A DNA stretch of 64,000 nt from Fredericiella sp963839515 (GTDB taxonomy: Bacteria > Chloroflexota > Anaerolineae > Caldilineales > Caldilineaceae). The notes under the pieces are model-generated. The model made no database searches, was not told the origin of the DNA, and saw nothing but the letters and a program-made list of their open reading frames with translations. The stretch lies in NCBI GenBank assembly GCA_963839515.1, contig CAWIVN010000021.1, forward strand, positions 1-64,000, in the 5' to 3' direction. Position 1 is the first letter of the stretch. Each line of letters opens with the position of its first letter. Shown here one piece after another: positions 25,958 through 34,459 of the stretch. A program made the translations under genes and the position numbers.

Positions 25958-26791
25958 GTGAGGCAAGAGACGTACTATATCGGCGAGTTCGCGGCGCTGG
26001 CCGCCGTGACGACGCGCACGCTGCGCTATTACGACCGCATCGGCCTGTTGTCGCCGGCCCAAGTGTCGGAGGCAGGCCAGCGGCTGTACACGGAGGCGGA
26101 GCTGGTCAAGCTGCAGCAAATCCTCGCGCTCAAGCTGCTGGGCTTCTCGCTGGCGGAGATCCGCGCCTGTCTGGAGGCGGGGCCGCAGGACTTTGTGCGT
26201 TCGCTGGCGGCGCAGAAGGCGATGCTGGCCGAGAAGCGCCGGCAGTTAAACGCTATCATTGCGGCTATCGGCGAGCTGGAACAGGCGCAGCTTGCGCAGC
26301 GGAACGGCGAAAGTTGGGATTGGGAATTGGCCACAAGTCTTGTGGCAAAACTAGTGGAGGCGATGCAAGTGGAACAGAAAAACGAGTGGGTCAACCAGTA
26401 TTTCACGCCCGAGCAGCAGGCCGCCATGGCCGAGCTGAGCCGGACGTCGTATTCCGACAAGGCGCAGGCCAAGGTCGCGGCCTGGGGCGCCAACTGGAGC
26501 GAAGAGGACCAGCGCCGCGTCGACGAGCAGTACGTGCAGCTAGCTGCCGGCCTCCAGCAAGCCGTGGCGCAAGGTAAGCCCGCCAAGAGCCCCGAGGTGC
26601 AAGCCCTGGCCGCCGCCTTCTTAGGGCTGATCGCCCAGTTCACGCGGGGTGACGCCGAGGTTGAGGCCGGCCTGGCGAACTACTGGCAGCAGCACGCCAA
26701 CCTGCCCGCAGCGCAGCAAATCTCCATGCCCTGGGGCGCAGCGGAGCAGGCACTCCTGGAAGCAGCCGTGACACTGCAGCAGAAGAAGTGA
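25958..26791 (+). CDS. MerR family regulator with TipAS-like effector domain
   Basis: 277 residues from the GTG at 25958, which has AAAGGAGG 8 nt upstream; the nearer ATG is immediately followed by TGA. The N-terminal winged helix-turn-helix is typical MerR (YYIGEFAALAAVTTRTLRYY, DRIGLLSPAQ, LGFSLAEI), followed by a dimerisation coiled coil up to about residue 120. The C-terminal part (from WVNQYFTPEQQAAMAEL on) resembles the TipAS drug-binding domain of TipAL-type activators, which sense antibiotics or other ligands. No target gene follows directly; a terminator ends the transcript at 26801-26827. Confidence 0.88.
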   Translation: MRQETYYIGEFAALAAVTTRTLRYYDRIGLLSPAQVSEAGQRLYTEAELVKLQQILALKLLGFSLAEIRACLEAGPQDFVRSLAAQKAMLAEKRRQLNAIIAAIGELEQAQLAQRNGESWDWELATSLVAKLVEAMQVEQKNEWVNQYFTPEQQAAMAELSRTSYSDKAQAKVAAWGANWSEEDQRRVDEQYVQLAAGLQQAVAQGKPAKSPEVQALAAAFLGLIAQFTRGDAEVEAGLANYWQQHANLPAAQQISMPWGAAEQALLEAAVTLQQKK

Positions 26792-26800
26792 TGTTGACAT

Positions 26801-26827
26801 GAGTACCCCTGAAGTTTAGGGGTACTC
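26801..26827. terminator. bidirectional terminator hairpin
   Basis: Perfect 10-bp stem (GAGTACCCCT, 26801-26810, with 26818-26827) and a 7-nt loop, between the converging MerR gene and purQ. It touches the purQ stop codon at 26826. Confidence 0.65.
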
Positions 26828-27680
26828 ACGCCCTCCGCACTTGTGCGACAAACGCCCGAAACAGCGGCAGCCCCAACCGATCCCCCCGGCGCAGCGGGTT
26901 CTGGATGGGGACGACGTGGTCTTCCGGGTGGGGCATGAGGCCGAGGACGTTGCCGGCGTCATTGCAGATACCGGCGATGTCGCCCGCCGAGCCGTTGGGG
27001 TTGAGCGGATAGCGGCCCTGTGCCCCGCGGCCGCAGTCGTCCACATAGCGAAAGGCGACGAGGCTGCGCGCATCGAGGTCAGCCAGCGTCTGGGACCCAT
27101 CGACCTGGAAATTGCCCTCGCCGTGCGCCACCGGGCAGAAGATCAGCTCGTCAAGCTCCGCCAGCAGGGGTGACCTGGCGTTGCGATTCGGCTGCAGGTG
27201 CACCCAGCGGCATTCAAAATGGCCCGCCGCGTTCTCCGTCAGCGTCACCCGCCGCCGCGCCATCTCGTCCATCGCCGACGGCGTGCCGGAAGACCTCCAG
27301 GAGGTGGGACTTCCAGGAGGTGGGACTTCCTGGAGGTGGGACTTCCTGGAGGTGGTGCCGGGGAGGATGCCGGCTTTGACCAGGGTTTGGAAGCCGTTGC
27401 AGATGCCGAGGACGGGGCGGCCGCTGTCGACGAAGGCGTGCAGTTGGTCGTGGAAGTAGACCTGCAGGTCAAGCGCCAGGCGGGCGCCGGCCCCAAGGGC
27501 GTCGCCGTAGGAGAAGCCGCCCGGCAGCAGCAGGCCGGCATAGTCGTCCAGCCGCCGTTCGCCGCCGCGCAGCTGGTTGATATGCACGATTTCGGGGGCG
27601 GCGCCGGCCAGTTCCAGGGCGCGGGCGGCCTCGCCGTCCCGGTTGGCGCCTGATGCGTGCAGGATCAGGATTGTGGGCAT
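26826..27680 (-). CDS. purQ: phosphoribosylformylglycinamidine synthase, glutaminase subunit PurQ
   Basis: 284 residues; class I glutamine amidotransferase that feeds ammonia to PurL in step 4 of purine synthesis. The nucleophile Cys94 is in LGICNGFQ, preceded by LLPGGFSYGD; the catalytic His/Glu pair is in MPHPEDHV (about 251). The signature ECRWVHL is present. Residues about 109-139 (SRKSHLQEVPPPGSPTSWRS and neighbours) are absent from ordinary PurQ proteins and are encoded by a family A repeat block at 27293-27356; they interrupt the stretch that normally runs directly from LLPG to VTL. The gene follows purL by 55 nt in the same transcript. Confidence 0.95.
   Translation of the reverse strand: MPTILILHASGANRDGEAARALELAGAAPEIVHINQLRGGERRLDDYAGLLLPGGFSYGDALGAGARLALDLQVYFHDQLHAFVDSGRPVLGICNGFQTLVKAGILPGTTSRKSHLQEVPPPGSPTSWRSSGTPSAMDEMARRRVTLTENAAGHFECRWVHLQPNRNARSPLLAELDELIFCPVAHGEGNFQVDGSQTLADLDARSLVAFRYVDDCGRGAQGRYPLNPNGSAGDIAGICNDAGNVLGLMPHPEDHVVPIQNPLRRGDRLGLPLFRAFVAQVRRA
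27293..27356. repeat. family A repeat block inside purQ
   Basis: Four head-to-tail units of 16 bp (ACCTCCAGGAGGTGGG, ACTTCCAGGAGGTGGG, ACTTCCTGGAGGTGGG, ACTTCCTGGAGGTGGT). The frame of purQ stays open through the block. Confidence 0.95.
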
Positions 27681-27735
27681 GGTTTGCCTTCCCCGCGCTG
27701 GTTTGCGCCAACTGTCTGTGACTGGTGCCGAGCCA

Positions 27736-30655
27736 TTATGCGGCCCCCCTTTTCCACGCCTGTACGAGTTGGTCTACCGGCAAATCCATCACCGCCGTGC
27801 CACCGGCCGTGATGGACAGGACAGCCTCGGCACTCACCGTGCCAATTGGTGCAACCCACGTTCCGGCCATGGCTTCTTCAAACGCCTGGGCGTCGGCTTC
27901 GGCTACCTCGACCAGCAGCCGGCCGTTGCTTTCGGCAAACAACGCCTCGGCAACAGGCAGCCCGGTGCCGTGCTCGCCCAACAGCGCGTCGAGCGCCACC
28001 TGTGTACCAAGGCGGCCGGCGATGCACATCTCGGCCAGCGCTACGGCCAGGCCGCCTTCGCTGAGGTCGTGCGCCGATTGGACGAGGCCCCCAAGAATGG
28101 CGCCATGCAGTGAACGGTAGCGGGTGAGCGGGTCGGGCGGCATCGTGGGTGCGATGCCAATGCTGTGTTCGGCCAGGTGGTGGAGCAGCGAACCTCCCAA
28201 TTCGGCGCGTGTCTCGCCGACCAGGTAGATACGGTTGCCCGCTGTCTTCAAATCCGACGTGACGGTGTGCTCGATGTCGGGCACGATGCCGATGGCGGAG
28301 ATGAGGAGTGTGCCGGGGATGGGGCTGCCGTTAAACTCGTTGAAGAGGCTGTCCTTGCCCGAAATAAACGGTGTGCGGTAGGCGAGGGCGGCGTCGTAGC
28401 AGCCCTGGCAGGTGCGCACGAGGCTGCCCAGGCGGTCGGGGAAGGTCGGGTTGCCCCAGCAGAAGTTGTCCAAAATGGCCAGCCGGTCGGGGTCGGCGCC
28501 CACGGCGACGGCGTTGCGCACGGCCTCGTCGACGCCGCTGACGGCCATAGCGTACGGGTCGGCGCGGCCGAGCAGCGGGTTAACACCGGCTGAGAGCACA
28601 AAGCCGCGTCCGTGATCCCAGGTGCCGAGCGGTTTGAGCACGGCGGCGTCGGCGGGCCCATCCATCTGCGGGCCGACAAACGGGCGCACGATAGAACCGC
28701 CGCGCACCTCGTGGTCGTAGCGGCGAACGATCGGCTCCTTGGAAGCGAGGGTCGGGTGCGCAAGCATGGCAAGGAGCGTGGCATCGAGTGAGAGACCTCC
28801 TGGAGGTGGGGGGACTTCCTGGAGGTGGGGGGACTTCCTGGAGGTGGGGGGACTTCCTGGAGGTGGGGGGTCCTGGTAGACGGCCTGCATGCGGCGGCGG
28901 GGGAGGCCGTCGTGGAGGAACGCCATGGGCAGTTCGGCGACGGTGCGCTGGTTGAAACGGACGCGCAGTGTGCAGTCGCCGGTGAAGGCACCGAGGACGC
29001 TGAGTTCGACGTCCCAGAGGTCGGCCAGCGACTGCAGCTCGGGCAGGTGGGCGGGGGGGACGGCCAGCACCATGCGCTCCTGGGCCTCGGAAATCCAGAA
29101 TCTCCCAGGGGGCGAGGCCGGGATACTTGAGCGGGGCGTTGGCCAAATCCACCTCCACGCCCAGCTTTTCGCCCATCTCGCCCACGGCGGAGGAGAAGCC
29201 ACCGGCGCCGCAGTCGGTGATGGCGGTGTAGAGGCCCCTGTCGCGCGCCAGCTCAATCAGTTCAATGAGCCCCTTCTCCGTAATGGGGTCGCCGATCTGG
29301 ACGGCACTGCCGGTGGTCTCGGCCGTCTCGTGCGTCAGCTCGGCCGACGAGAAGGTGGCGCCGTGGATGCCGTCGCGGCCGGTGCGCCCGCCAAGCGCGA
29401 CCACCAGGTCGCCGACTTGGGCGGCACGCGGGTGCTTGCCGATGGGCAGCAGGCCGGCGCAGCCGCAGAAGACGAGCGGGTTGCCCAGGTAGCCCTCGTC
29501 GTAGACCACGGCGCCGTTGACCGTGGGGATGCCCAGCTTGTTGCCGTAGTCGCCGATGCCCGCCACCACGCCATCCGCAATGCGCTGCGGATGGAGGACG
29601 CCATCGGGCAGGCGGTCGTAGGGGTAGTCATGCGGGCCAAAGCAGAGCACGTTGGTGTTGGCGATAGGGCGGGCCGAGACGCCGATGAGGTCGCGCACCA
29701 CGCCGCCCACGCCCGTGTTGGCGCCGCCAAAGGGTTCCAGGGCCGAAGGGTGGTTGTGCGTCTCGACCTTGAAGGCGAGGTCATAGTTGTCGTCAAAGGC
29801 GATGATACCGGCATTATCCACAAAAGCCGATTTCAGCCAGCCGGGATGCAGCTGGTTCGTTGCTGCGGCCAAATACTGGTAAATGAGGCCGTCAATCATC
29901 TCCTGCTGGCGAACGTTGCCGGCGGTATCCAGCCAAGTAAAGTCTATTTGTGCCTTAAAGGTCTTGTGGACACAGTGCTCTGACCAACTCTGGGCGAGCG
30001 TCTCCAACTCCACGTCGGTTGGGTCGCGGCCCAACTCAGCGTAGTAGTGCTGGATCGTCCGCATCTCGGTCAGGTCGAGCGAGAGCAGGCGGCGCTTGGA
30101 GAGGGCGAGCAGTTCATCAGAGGCCAGGTTGGCCAGGGGTACGGTCTCCACGCGGTCGGCGGCGGCGGCATCCTGGTCGAAGTGAACGGCGATGGGGCCA
30201 AGGCTGAAGTGCTGGACGGTCGTGTTGCAGAGCAGGCCGCGGGCAAGGCGGCGCAGGTCGTCCTCGGAGAGATCGCCGGAAAGCTCGTAGCGGGTACCGG
30301 TGGCGACCTCGCAGGCGGGCAGGCCGATCTCGACCATACCGCGGGCGAGTTCACGGGCGGCCACGTCGGTCACGCCAGGGCGATAAGCAACTTCGATTAC
30401 GGGAGAAGATGATCGCGCAGGGGCTTGATCGATGGCGCCCCATTTCGCCTGTTCGAGGACAGGATCGGCCAGCAGGAAAGCGCAGAGGTGTTGGAGGGCA
30501 TCCTCACCTGGGTCGTGCGCAAGGAAATATAGACGGACAATATGGCAGTCCCGGAGGGTGGAGATACCAAGGGCGGGGGCGCTGCGGACAATGGCCTCGC
30601 CGGGAGAGGATTGGCTTGCTGCGTGGGCACTGCGAATTTCGATGCGAACGGACAT
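27736..30655 (-). CDS. purL: phosphoribosylformylglycinamidine synthase PurL with PurS-like N-terminus; one frameshift
   Basis: About 973 codons, in two frames. From the ATG at 30655 (AAAGGA 8 nt upstream), residues 1-160 resemble PurS and the long-PurL N-terminus (IEVAYRPGVTDVAARELARG). The catalytic FGAM synthase halves follow: WSEHCVHKTF, FKVETHNHPSALEPFGGANT and DGIHGATFSS are diagnostic. At about 29093 the frame changes by one base (APWEIL against the expected EIWISEAQERM). The remaining frame runs to the stop at 27736 and includes GKDSLFNEF and the late DLSEGGLAVALAEM. A family A block adds about 25 Pro/Ser-rich residues after MQAVYQD. An essential enzyme with a single indel suggests a sequence error rather than loss. 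Confidence 0.9.
28795..28870. repeat. family A repeat block inside purL
   Basis: Four units of 19 bp, the first ACCTCCTGGAGGTGGGGGG and three of ACTTCCTGGAGGTGGGGGG. The unit matches that in purQ except for three extra G. The purL reading frame continues through it. Confidence 0.95.
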
Positions 30656-30796
30656 GGGCGGGTCCTTTCTGGCAGGAACGCGCGATGGTGATGGGGGAAC
30701 GATACCATTGGGAGAGGGTAATGCAGGAATTCCGATAGCGAAACTGACGATGGATTGAGCGGAAGTGGGGTGGAAAGGATGGGAGTGGAGCGCAAG

Positions 30797-30829
30797 ACCC
30801 TCCTGGAAGTAAATACCTCCAGGAGGTGG
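30797..30829. repeat. family A repeat, copy upstream of purL
   Basis: Two cores, ACCCTCCTGGAAGTA and ACCTCCAGGAGGTGG, in opposite half-orientation, able to pair with each other. It lies just downstream of the 78-residue gene at 30836-31072 and 140 nt upstream of purL, all on the minus strand. Confidence 0.8.
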
Positions 30830-30835
30830 ACGTTG

Positions 30836-31072
30836 CTAGCCGTGGTTGACGTGGAACGGGGCGTAGCGGCGCTCGAGACGCTGCCCCGTGATTTCCAACA
30901 GGTGGCCCAGATGCCAAAGCAGGTCGCAGACCTCGCAGGTGATCCATGGGCGCTGCGCAGGAGTGATCGCGATCTCGGCGATGTCGCGAGAACGCTCAGC
31001 CTTGGCGAGGACGGCTGGTTCCCGGTTGCGATGATAGTTCAACAGCAGGGTGTGTTCGTTTAGCTGTAACAT
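30836..31072 (-). CDS. small hypothetical protein
   Basis: 78 residues; AAGGAG lies 9 nt before the ATG at 31072. It reads as a compact helical protein: MLQLNEHTLLLNYHRNREPA, then ITCEVCDLLWHLGHLLEITG. A CEVC pair could bind metal or form a disulfide. No signal or membrane segment. It is on the same strand as, and 180 nt upstream of, purL, with a family A repeat between them. No family recognised. Confidence 0.65.
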   Translation of the reverse strand: MLQLNEHTLLLNYHRNREPAVLAKAERSRDIAEIAITPAQRPWITCEVCDLLWHLGHLLEITGQRLERRYAPFHVNHG

Positions 31073-31183
31073 GGTCGGCTCCTTATTTCTGCGCGTGCAT
31101 ATACATTATCGCGCGCTGCAACGCGGCCGTCCACTACCCTTTGGTATGTCCGACTGGACAGTTGGGCCCGTGTGATAGCCGGG

Positions 31184-31867
31184 TCAGGCGACCATGGCGT
31201 ACGTGAGCAGGCGCGCAGGGCGAGAGCCGAAGGAGACGAAGTCGTGTGGGCCGCGGCGCCAGAGGCCGCTGGATTCGGTCAGGAGATAGGTGGGCAGGCG
31301 GGTGCGGAGGACGAAGGCCTGGCACAGGGGATAATCGGACGCCTCGAAATGGCACCACACGGCGTGGCCGTCGAGCAGATTGAGACCATGGGTGTCAGTG
31401 ATGCCTACCTCGTTACGATCCATGTGGGCGCAGGTGCTGATGTTCGCTCCCAGTAAGATGGCGCCAGCGCTGCCGCCGTAGACGACGCCGCCCTGCTGCG
31501 CAAACTGGCGGATCGGGTCGACGAAACCCTCGCTGCGCACCTGGTGGAGGAGCCAATAGGTGTTGCCGCCGCCGATGAAGATACCGGCATAAGTGGCAAG
31601 TTCGGCCGCCTGGTGACCGGCGAGGCTGGTCCACATGTCGACATGGTGGACACCTAGGGGTGTGAGGATGGAAACTACCCAAGCCAGGTGCGTCGAGCCG
31701 GGCTGGTCGGCGGCGATCGGCAGGTAGAGCACGCGGCCGTCACCAATCCAAGCGGCGAAGCGTTCAAAAATCGGGTGCTCGTCGTCGGCGGAACCGCCGC
31801 CGCCGAGGAGGATACGGGTTTGCGGTTGTGCGGTGGCGGCGCCGGGATTCTGTGGATCTGGGGGCAT
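31184..31867 (-). CDS. peptidase S51 family (cyanophycinase / dipeptidase E-like)
   Basis: 227 residues from the ATG at 31867 (AGGAG 9 nt upstream). It has the class I GAT-like fold of S51 peptidases: ILLGGGGSADDE at the start, GIFIGGGNTYWLL, and the nucleophile Ser133 in VVYGGSAGAILLG. The later DTHGLNLLDG and CHFEASDY fit the remaining active-site region. S51 enzymes cleave Asp-containing dipeptides or cyanophycin-type bonds; this size is nearer dipeptidase E. It is not obviously part of an operon, lying 112 nt upstream of the 78-residue gene on the same strand. Confidence 0.9.
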   Translation of the reverse strand: MPPDPQNPGAATAQPQTRILLGGGGSADDEHPIFERFAAWIGDGRVLYLPIAADQPGSTHLAWVVSILTPLGVHHVDMWTSLAGHQAAELATYAGIFIGGGNTYWLLHQVRSEGFVDPIRQFAQQGGVVYGGSAGAILLGANISTCAHMDRNEVGITDTHGLNLLDGHAVWCHFEASDYPLCQAFVLRTRLPTYLLTESSGLWRRGPHDFVSFGSRPARLLTYAMVA

Positions 31868-32108
31868 CGGTTTATCTCCTAGGGCAGGCCGTAGCGTCTA
31901 CTTCTTTTTGAGACGCTGCGTGGACAAGGAAATACACGACATAATTACTTTACCACAATTTATGCTGTATAGCTGGTCTCCTTTTGCCGTTATGCCGACT
32001 TTGGTCACATGACCTCTGCACGATCTACAATAAGTCATACTCAGTACCCCCTCGAATGTCCTTTAGCGAATTCAAAACGCCTAGGTAAATGCAAAGAAGG
32101 AGCCTAGT

Positions 32109-34322
32109 ATGGGTAGCCACACGGCAATGCCAATGGTAACGTCGGACGCTTTTGGCGCGCTAGAAACGGGCGATAGTCTCAACCCTGACCAGATCGATGC
32201 CACGGCGCGGGCACTGCTGGCGCAGCTGACGCTGGACGAGAAGGTTGATTTAATGTCTGCCGACCCGCCTTTCTGGTCTGGTCTGGCCGACATGTTTCGC
32301 GGCGGCTATAACGCCCATGTCTGGCCGGCCGGCGCTACCTCGCGGCTGGGGATTCCCGGCATCCGCTTTAGCGACGGGCCGCGCGGCATCGTGATGCGCG
32401 GGGCGACGACGTTCCCGGTTTCGATGGCGCGCGGGGCGGCGTGGGATGTGGAGTTGGAAGAGCGTATCGGCGACGTGATCGGCCGTGAGCTGCGGGCGCT
32501 GGGCGGCAATTTCTTCGGCGGCGTGTGCATCAACCTGCTGCGCCACCCGGCGTGGGGACGCGCGCAGGAGACGTATGGCGAAGATACGCACCTCCTGGGC
32601 GCGATGGGGGAGGCGCTGGTGCGCGGGGTGCAGCGGCACGTGATGGCCTGCGCCAAGCACTATGCGCTCAACTCGATGGAGAACGCCCGCTTCAAGGTGG
32701 ATGTGACAATCGACGCGCGGGCGCTGCACGAGGTCTACCTGCCGCACTTCAAGCGGACGGTGGAGGCGGGCGTAGCGTCGATCATGAGTGCGTACAACAG
32801 CGTCAACGGCGAGTGGTGCGGCCAGAACGCAGCGCTACTGACCGACATTCTCAAGCGCGAATGGAGCTTTGAAGGTTTTGTGATGACTGACTTTATCTTT
32901 GGCATGCGCGATGCCAAGAAGGCTGCACTGGCCGGGCAGGATTTGGAAATGCCGTTCCAACTGCACTTTCAGCGCGACCTCAAGGGATTGGTCGAGCGCG
33001 GCGAAGTGCCGGTCGAACGCGTTGACGACGCCTGTCTGCGCCTGCTGCGGCAGCAGGTGCGCTTTGGCCAGGGACGCAATCGGGACGACTATGGCCCCGA
33101 GGCGGTTGGCAGCGAGCAGAGTCGTATGCTGGCGCGCGAGGCCGCGCAGAAGGGTATTGTGCTGCTCAAGAACGAGGGCAACTTGCTGCCGCTGCACAAC
33201 CTCAAGCGTATTGCCATCGTCGGTCCACTGGCGGACGTGCCCAATACAGGCGACGCCGGCTCGAGCAATACCACGCCGGCGTACGTGATCACGCCATTGC
33301 ACGGCCTGCGTGCGGCGTTAGGCGAGGATGTGGAGATCGTCTATGACGACGGCAGCGATCGGGCGCGGGCAGCGGCGGCGGTGAAGGGTGCGGATGCTGT
33401 GTTGTGTGTAGTGGGCTACACGCACAAGGACGAGGGCGAGTTTGTGGCGCCCGATACGATGGCGATCTTTGGGGCGTACTTCCCGCAGCCCACGCCGGAG
33501 GAACAGCCGCTCGTGGCGGCGCTGATGCAAGGCATGGCGGCGGCCCCGCAGACGCAGGATGTGCAAAATGGCGCCTTTGGCGTGGGTGGCGACCGTACGC
33601 TGCTGACGCTGCATCCGGAGGACGAAGCGCTGATCCAGGCGGTAGCGGCGGCCAACCCGAAAACGGTGGTGGCCATCATGGCAGGCAGTGCGGTGATCAC
33701 GGAGGCTTGGCGGCAGCAGGTCCCGGCGATCCTGATGTTATGGTACCCGGGCATGGAGGGAGGCAATGCATTGGCCGACGTGCTGCTGGGTAAAGTCAGC
33801 CCGTCCGGCAAGCTGCCGTGTACGTTTGTCAAGCACGAAGAGGACCTGCCGTTTTTTGACAAGGACGCCACAGCCATCACCTATGACTTGTGGCACGGGT
33901 ATCGCAAGCTCGAGCGCGAGGGCATCGAGCCGGCGTTCTCGTTTGGTCATGGCCTGAGCTATACAACGTTTGTCTACTCGAATATGCGATTGGACCAGGC
34001 AGAACTGAGCAGCGGGGATTCGTTGGTGGCGACGGTGGACGTGACCAACACAGGCAGCATGGCGGGCGACGAGGTCGTGCAGCTGTATGTGGCGGCGCGC
34101 GGGTCGGCGGTCGAGCGGGCGGCCAAGGAACTAAAGGCGTTTGGCCGCGTCTCGTTGGCACCAGGCGAAACGAAGACAGTGCGATTGAGCGTGCCGGTGG
34201 TAGACCTCGCGTACTACGAGGTGAGGGCCGGATGGGTGGTCGAGGCGATCGAGTACGAGGTGATCGTGGGACGGCATGCATTGGATGCGGAGGCGTTGCG
34301 TGGGGTGGTGAAGGTGATGTGA
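32109..34322 (+). CDS. glycoside hydrolase family 3 (beta-glucosidase-like)
   Basis: 737 residues; AAGGAG lies 6 nt before the ATG at 32109. Domain order is the GH3 TIM barrel (about 40-300), alpha/beta sandwich (about 340-590) and fibronectin-III-like C-terminus (about 650-725). The substrate-binding region reads SDGPRG; the catalytic nucleophile is predicted to be Asp261 in FVMTDFIFG. KHYALNSMENAR and the late FSFGHGLSYTTF are typical. No signal peptide is visible, so the enzyme is probably cytoplasmic and acts on imported glycosides. It stands alone; the adjacent GT1 gene is convergent. Confidence 0.95.
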   Translation: MGSHTAMPMVTSDAFGALETGDSLNPDQIDATARALLAQLTLDEKVDLMSADPPFWSGLADMFRGGYNAHVWPAGATSRLGIPGIRFSDGPRGIVMRGATTFPVSMARGAAWDVELEERIGDVIGRELRALGGNFFGGVCINLLRHPAWGRAQETYGEDTHLLGAMGEALVRGVQRHVMACAKHYALNSMENARFKVDVTIDARALHEVYLPHFKRTVEAGVASIMSAYNSVNGEWCGQNAALLTDILKREWSFEGFVMTDFIFGMRDAKKAALAGQDLEMPFQLHFQRDLKGLVERGEVPVERVDDACLRLLRQQVRFGQGRNRDDYGPEAVGSEQSRMLAREAAQKGIVLLKNEGNLLPLHNLKRIAIVGPLADVPNTGDAGSSNTTPAYVITPLHGLRAALGEDVEIVYDDGSDRARAAAAVKGADAVLCVVGYTHKDEGEFVAPDTMAIFGAYFPQPTPEEQPLVAALMQGMAAAPQTQDVQNGAFGVGGDRTLLTLHPEDEALIQAVAAANPKTVVAIMAGSAVITEAWRQQVPAILMLWYPGMEGGNALADVLLGKVSPSGKLPCTFVKHEEDLPFFDKDATAITYDLWHGYRKLEREGIEPAFSFGHGLSYTTFVYSNMRLDQAELSSGDSLVATVDVTNTGSMAGDEVVQLYVAARGSAVERAAKELKAFGRVSLAPGETKTVRLSVPVVDLAYYEVRAGWVVEAIEYEVIVGRHALDAEALRGVVKVM

Positions 34323-34354
34323 GTGGCACTTCCTTGAAGGGAAGGGGTTGAACT

Positions 34355-34415
34355 GTGCCACGCTCGCACCACCCGGTCCGGGGTGGGTAATTGTGAAGGG
34401 GTGCGAGCGAGGCAC
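34355..34415. repeat. family C inverted repeat, copy 2
   Basis: Arms GTGCCACGCTCGCACC (34355-34370) and GGTGCGAGCGAGGCAC (34400-34415) pair at 15 of 16 positions. An inner stem ACCACCC...GGGTGGGT lies within 34369-34388. It sits between the convergent GH3 and GT1 genes and may terminate both. Confidence 0.8.
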
Positions 34416-34459
34416 GCGCCGCAGTTGTTGAGTTTAATGGATGCGAGCCAGGTGCGAGT

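Noticed and set aside
28795..28870. Family A arrays considered as CRISPR or as an insertion sequence
   Set aside because: There are no unique spacers, no transposase and no target-site duplication visible; the units are 16-19 bp tandem near-palindromes.
29080..29105. Programmed ribosomal frameshift in purL
   Set aside because: No slippery heptamer or downstream pseudoknot is evident at the shift; an indel error is more likely.
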